From: JBBIGV01 sp037447335
GTDB lineage: Bacteria > Bacteroidota > Ignavibacteria > Ignavibacteriales > Ignavibacteriaceae
DNA: 35,476 nucleotides
Direction of reading: 5' to 3'
Assembly (NCBI GenBank): GCA_037447335.1
Contig: JBBIGV010000029.1
Span: 1-35,476 of the forward strand
In this document: piece after piece, positions 32,414 through 35,476 of the stretch
How the letters are laid out: the number at the start of each line of letters is the position of its first letter
Position numbering within the stretch: position 1 is the stretch's first letter
Translations under genes and position numbers: made by a program
Notes under the pieces: model-generated
The model's database searches: none
Told to the model about the DNA's origin: nothing
What the model saw: only the letters and a program-made list of their open reading frames with translations

Positions 32414-34270
32414 ATGATTAAAGAGAAAGAAATTACAAGCGTTGAGGTTGAAGAAGTGACAGTTCGGTTTGCTGGTGATTCCGGTGATGGTATGCAGCTT
32501 ACCGGCAGTCAGTTTTCCGATACAACTGCCTTCGTTGGAAATGATCTTAATACTTTGCCCGACTATCCCGCCGAAATCAGAGCCCCCGCAGGCACTATTT
32601 ATGGCGTCAGTGGATTTCAGCTTCACTTCGGCAGCAGAGAAGTTTATACACCGGGTGACAGACCGGATGTTCTTGTTGTGATGAATCCTGCTGCATTAAA
32701 AAAGAATCTTCCGGAACTAAAACCTGGCGGCACCATTATAGCAAATAAAGATTCTTTTGATCAAAAAAATCTTAAGCTTGCAAATTATGAATCAAATCCC
32801 CTTGAAGATGGTAGTCTTAAAGGTTATGACGTAATAGAAGTCCCTATCTCATCACTCAATAATGAAGTTTTAAAGAATTCCGGTCTTTCACAAAAAGATA
32901 TTTCCCGGTGTAAAAACTTTTTTGCTTTGGGATTGATGTACTGGCTTTACAACCGCCCATTAGAACCTACATTGAATTGGATCAACAAAAAATTTGCAGA
33001 TAAACAAAAGTACAGAGATTCAAATTCCATCGCGCTTAAAGCCGGATATAATTTTGGCGAGACGACCGAGGTATTCGCTACAAGATATCACGTTGCACCC
33101 GCACAGTTGACGAAAGGTACATACAGAAGCATTTCGGGTAATGAAGCTACGGCATTAGGATTTTTGGCTGCATCTGTTAAAAGCGGGCTGCCGCTATTTC
33201 TTGGCTCATACCCTATAACACCGGCTTCCGAAATACTTCAATATCTTAGTGAATACAAAAGCTTTGGAGTAAAAACTTTTCAGGCCGAGGATGAGATAGC
33301 CGGCATTACATCTGCTATCGGTGCAGCTTTTGCCGGTAATCTTGCAATCACCAATACAAGCGGTCCGGGGCTTTCATTGAAAACAGAAGCTATAGGTCTG
33401 GCGGTTATGACAGAACTTCCTCTGGTTGTAATAAATGTTCAGCGCGGAGGACCGAGTACCGGACTCCCGACAAAAACTGAACAAGCAGACCTGCTCCAGG
33501 CTTTATGGGGAAGAAACGGAGAAGCGCCTGTTGTTGTACTCGCAGCCGCAACTCCCAGTGATTGTTTTGATATGGCGATTATTGCAAGCAGGCTTGCATT
33601 AAAATATATGACTCCGGTGATACTTCTCACTGATGGTTACCTTGCTAATGGCTCTGAACCATGGCGAGTTCCAAAATTTGAAGACATACCCGATATACCG
33701 GTTAAGTTCTGGACAAAGAAGGAAGGATTTTATCCGTATTTGAGAGATGAAAATCTTTCACGTCCATGGGTTAAGGTTGGTACTCCCGGTCTGGAACACA
33801 GAATCGGAGGATTGGAAAAAGCCAATATTTATGGCGATATAAGTTATGACCCTGATAATCACGATCTTATGATTAAACTGCGTGAGAAAAAAATTAAGGG
33901 TGTGGTGCAGGATGTACCCGACCTGAGGGTTGATGGAGATCAGGAAGGTGAATTACTTGTAATTGGATGGGGTGGAACTTTCGGAACTATTACCGAGGCA
34001 GTTCTTCACGTACGAAGAAAAGGCTACAAAGTTTCACAGGCACATTTAAGGTATCTCAATCCATTACCCAAAAATACCGGTGATGTATTAAAGCGATTCA
34101 AGAAAGTTCTGGTTCCTGAAATAAATCTTGGACAATTGGCAAAATACTTAAGGAGTGAATTCCTTCTTCCTCTGATTCAGCTTAATATAGTTCGTGGATT
34201 ACCCTTCAGGGTAAGTGATGTTGAGGCAAAAATAATCGAAATTCTCGGAGGCAAATCAAATGGCAAATGA
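32414..34270 (+). CDS. korA: 2-oxoacid:ferredoxin oxidoreductase, fused gamma-alpha subunit (KorA), copy 2
   Basis: A 618-residue paralogue of the subunit at 20772-22616, matching it along its whole length: gamma domain start VRFAGDSGDGMQLTGSQFSD, alpha-domain GSYPITPASEIL (about 263-274), FQAEDEIAGITSAIGAAFAG and RGGPSTGLPTKTEQADLLQA. Differences are spread through the protein, for example in the N-terminus, and the C-terminal linker before korB. It overlaps korB by 11 nt, as in copy 1. Having two complete enzymes suggests different oxoacid preference, direction (oxidative or reductive) or expression conditions. Confidence 0.92.
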   Translation: MIKEKEITSVEVEEVTVRFAGDSGDGMQLTGSQFSDTTAFVGNDLNTLPDYPAEIRAPAGTIYGVSGFQLHFGSREVYTPGDRPDVLVVMNPAALKKNLPELKPGGTIIANKDSFDQKNLKLANYESNPLEDGSLKGYDVIEVPISSLNNEVLKNSGLSQKDISRCKNFFALGLMYWLYNRPLEPTLNWINKKFADKQKYRDSNSIALKAGYNFGETTEVFATRYHVAPAQLTKGTYRSISGNEATALGFLAASVKSGLPLFLGSYPITPASEILQYLSEYKSFGVKTFQAEDEIAGITSAIGAAFAGNLAITNTSGPGLSLKTEAIGLAVMTELPLVVINVQRGGPSTGLPTKTEQADLLQALWGRNGEAPVVVLAAATPSDCFDMAIIASRLALKYMTPVILLTDGYLANGSEPWRVPKFEDIPDIPVKFWTKKEGFYPYLRDENLSRPWVKVGTPGLEHRIGGLEKANIYGDISYDPDNHDLMIKLREKKIKGVVQDVPDLRVDGDQEGELLVIGWGGTFGTITEAVLHVRRKGYKVSQAHLRYLNPLPKNTGDVLKRFKKVLVPEINLGQLAKYLRSEFLLPLIQLNIVRGLPFRVSDVEAKIIEILGGKSNGK

Positions 34271-35309
34271 TAAAGAACTGATTCAGGAAAAGCCTGAAGT
34301 AAAATACACAGCAAAAGATTTTTCAAGCGGACAGGATGTGAGATGGTGCCCCGGCTGCGGCGATTATTCAGTCCTGGCAATGGTACAGCGTTCTTTTCCG
34401 GATATGATTGGCATAAAGAAGGAGAAGGTTGTCTTCGTGTCCGGTATTGGCTGCTCATCAAGATTTCCATATTATATGGATACATACGGATTTCATGGAA
34501 TTCATGGCAGAGCCCCGGCAATTGCAACCGGAATTAAAATAGCTAATCCCGATCTTTCTGTTTGGGTTGCTGCCGGAGATGGTGATCTGTTAAGTATTGG
34601 AGGCAATCATTTTATACATGCCTGCAGAAAAAATGTTGATCTTAAAATATTGTTGTTTAATAATCAGATTTATGGTTTAACTAAAGGTCAATATTCACCT
34701 ACTTCTGCAAAAGGATTGAAAACAAAAACTACTCCTTTTGGAAGCGTTGATTATCCTTTTAATGCGTGCTCGCTTGCTATTGGTTCAAATGCAACTCTTG
34801 TTGCACGAACTCTGGATAGTGACCCGAAGCATCTTCAGCAGATGATTTTGCGCGCTGCCGAACATAAGGGACTTGCATTAATAGAAATCTATCAGAATTG
34901 CGTTATTTACAACGATGGCGTGTTCGATCTTTTTAAGAATAAAGAAACGAAAGACGATCATACCATTGTGCTTGAACACAATAAACCAATGATTTTTGGT
35001 AAGAATAAGGACAGAGGAATTATCATTAAGAATTCAAAACCTTTAATCATAAACCTTAATCGTGTTGAAAACAGTATAAATGATGTTTGGGTACACGATG
35101 AGTTTGATCCAAGTCCGGCAAGAGCGATGATATTAGCGCATATGACTGACAGCCATGATTTCCCAACACCAATCGGAGTCTTCCAGCAGATTAAAAAAGA
35201 AACTTATGACGAAGGAATTGAAGCACAGATTGATTCTATTATTAAGGCAAAAGGTAAGGGCGATATTCAAAAAGTATTATCAAGCGGATACACATGGGAG
35301 GTAAACTGA
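34260..35309 (+). CDS. korB: 2-oxoacid:ferredoxin oxidoreductase, beta subunit (KorB), copy 2
   Basis: A 349-residue TPP/[4Fe-4S] subunit paralogous to that at 19727-20782. Cysteines are conserved in WCPGCGDY (Cys30, Cys33), GIGCSSRFPYY (Cys65) and QNCVIYNDG (Cys214); TPP binding GDGDLLSIGGNHF (107-119). The start overlaps korA by 11 nt and uses a GGAGG inside korA. The N-terminus is shorter than that of copy 1 and lacks its EDKKEVKVK stretch. The operon ends in a strong terminator 52 bp downstream. Confidence 0.92.
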   Translation: MANDKELIQEKPEVKYTAKDFSSGQDVRWCPGCGDYSVLAMVQRSFPDMIGIKKEKVVFVSGIGCSSRFPYYMDTYGFHGIHGRAPAIATGIKIANPDLSVWVAAGDGDLLSIGGNHFIHACRKNVDLKILLFNNQIYGLTKGQYSPTSAKGLKTKTTPFGSVDYPFNACSLAIGSNATLVARTLDSDPKHLQQMILRAAEHKGLALIEIYQNCVIYNDGVFDLFKNKETKDDHTIVLEHNKPMIFGKNKDRGIIIKNSKPLIINLNRVENSINDVWVHDEFDPSPARAMILAHMTDSHDFPTPIGVFQQIKKETYDEGIEAQIDSIIKAKGKGDIQKVLSSGYTWEVN

Positions 35310-35360
35310 TTTTCCAACCTCAAAAAAACCCTCTCTATATAACTTAGTTAGTTAGCCCGC

Positions 35361-35390
35361 GGAGGCTCAGAAATGAGCCTCCATTTTTTT
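35361..35390 (+). terminator. Terminator of korAB copy 2
   Basis: GGAGGCTC (35361-35368) and GAGCCTCC (35375-35382) form an 8-bp GC-rich stem with a 6-nt loop, followed by ATTTTTTT. Confidence 0.92.
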
Positions 35391-35476
35391 GTGCGCTTAT
35401 CCAATTATAAATTTGAATAACTACTTCCTGACTTCCGCACTTTTTTCAAGATTAATTAAAATGTTTAGAAATTATT

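Overview
The window looks like a chromosomal segment of a Bacteroidota/Chlorobi-group bacterium, most likely from the Ignavibacteria. It encodes two secreted proteins with the typical 'QNFPNPFNPST ... VYNxLGQEV' type IX secretion (T9SS) sorting tail, a CarboxypepD_reg/plug TonB-dependent receptor, a Bacteroidota-type TAnnTTTG promoter element, AT-rich spacers and two fused-gamma/alpha 2-oxoacid:ferredoxin oxidoreductases. This assignment is inference from gene content, not a database match.

Left arm (1-5371): a defence and repeat-rich region. A large DNA adenine methyltransferase of restriction-modification type runs off the left edge on the minus strand. It is followed by a frameshifted small GKVG-type protein and an AbiEi/AbiEii toxin-antitoxin pair whose toxin carries an in-frame TGA. 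Around these lie a 118-bp MITE-like element with 14-bp terminal inverted repeats (two copies here, a third identical copy at 30442), a nested palindromic repeat module, an insertion-sequence-like terminus, and a ~20-nt double-hairpin sequence that appears to have inserted into a palindrome.

5372-12721: a TonB receptor and T9SS beta-helix protein operon (minus) faces a small lipoprotein (plus). Between them lie two oppositely oriented arrays of Pho-box-like hexamers with an exact 11-nt period, each ending 9 nt before a TAnnTTTG-like -7 element. This suggests phosphate-starvation control of a nutrient-uptake system. An aminotransferase follows, then four minus-strand tRNA genes (Pro, Arg, His, Glu) and a duplicated, broken tRNA-Arg piece that contains a second copy of the ~20-nt element.

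13019-22616: LolCDE-type lipoprotein export, a Uma2-family protein, leucyl aminopeptidase, NrnA phosphoesterase and the first korAB operon. 22617-25180: two decayed 194-bp RHS-core fragments in direct orientation bracket two toxin-antitoxin systems (HicBA and a MazF/PemK pair). 25183-30318: Fur-family regulator, MBL hydrolase, TolB-like beta-propeller, M28 peptidase with PDZ, OB-fold protein and YjbQ, all on plus. 30838-35309: a second T9SS cargo protein (minus) and a second korAB operon (plus), which has the same 11-nt gene overlap as the first and ends in a strong terminator.

The most unusual signals are the ~20-nt element with recognisable empty-site counterparts inside the same window, the modular 118-bp element, and the divergent Pho-like arrays.
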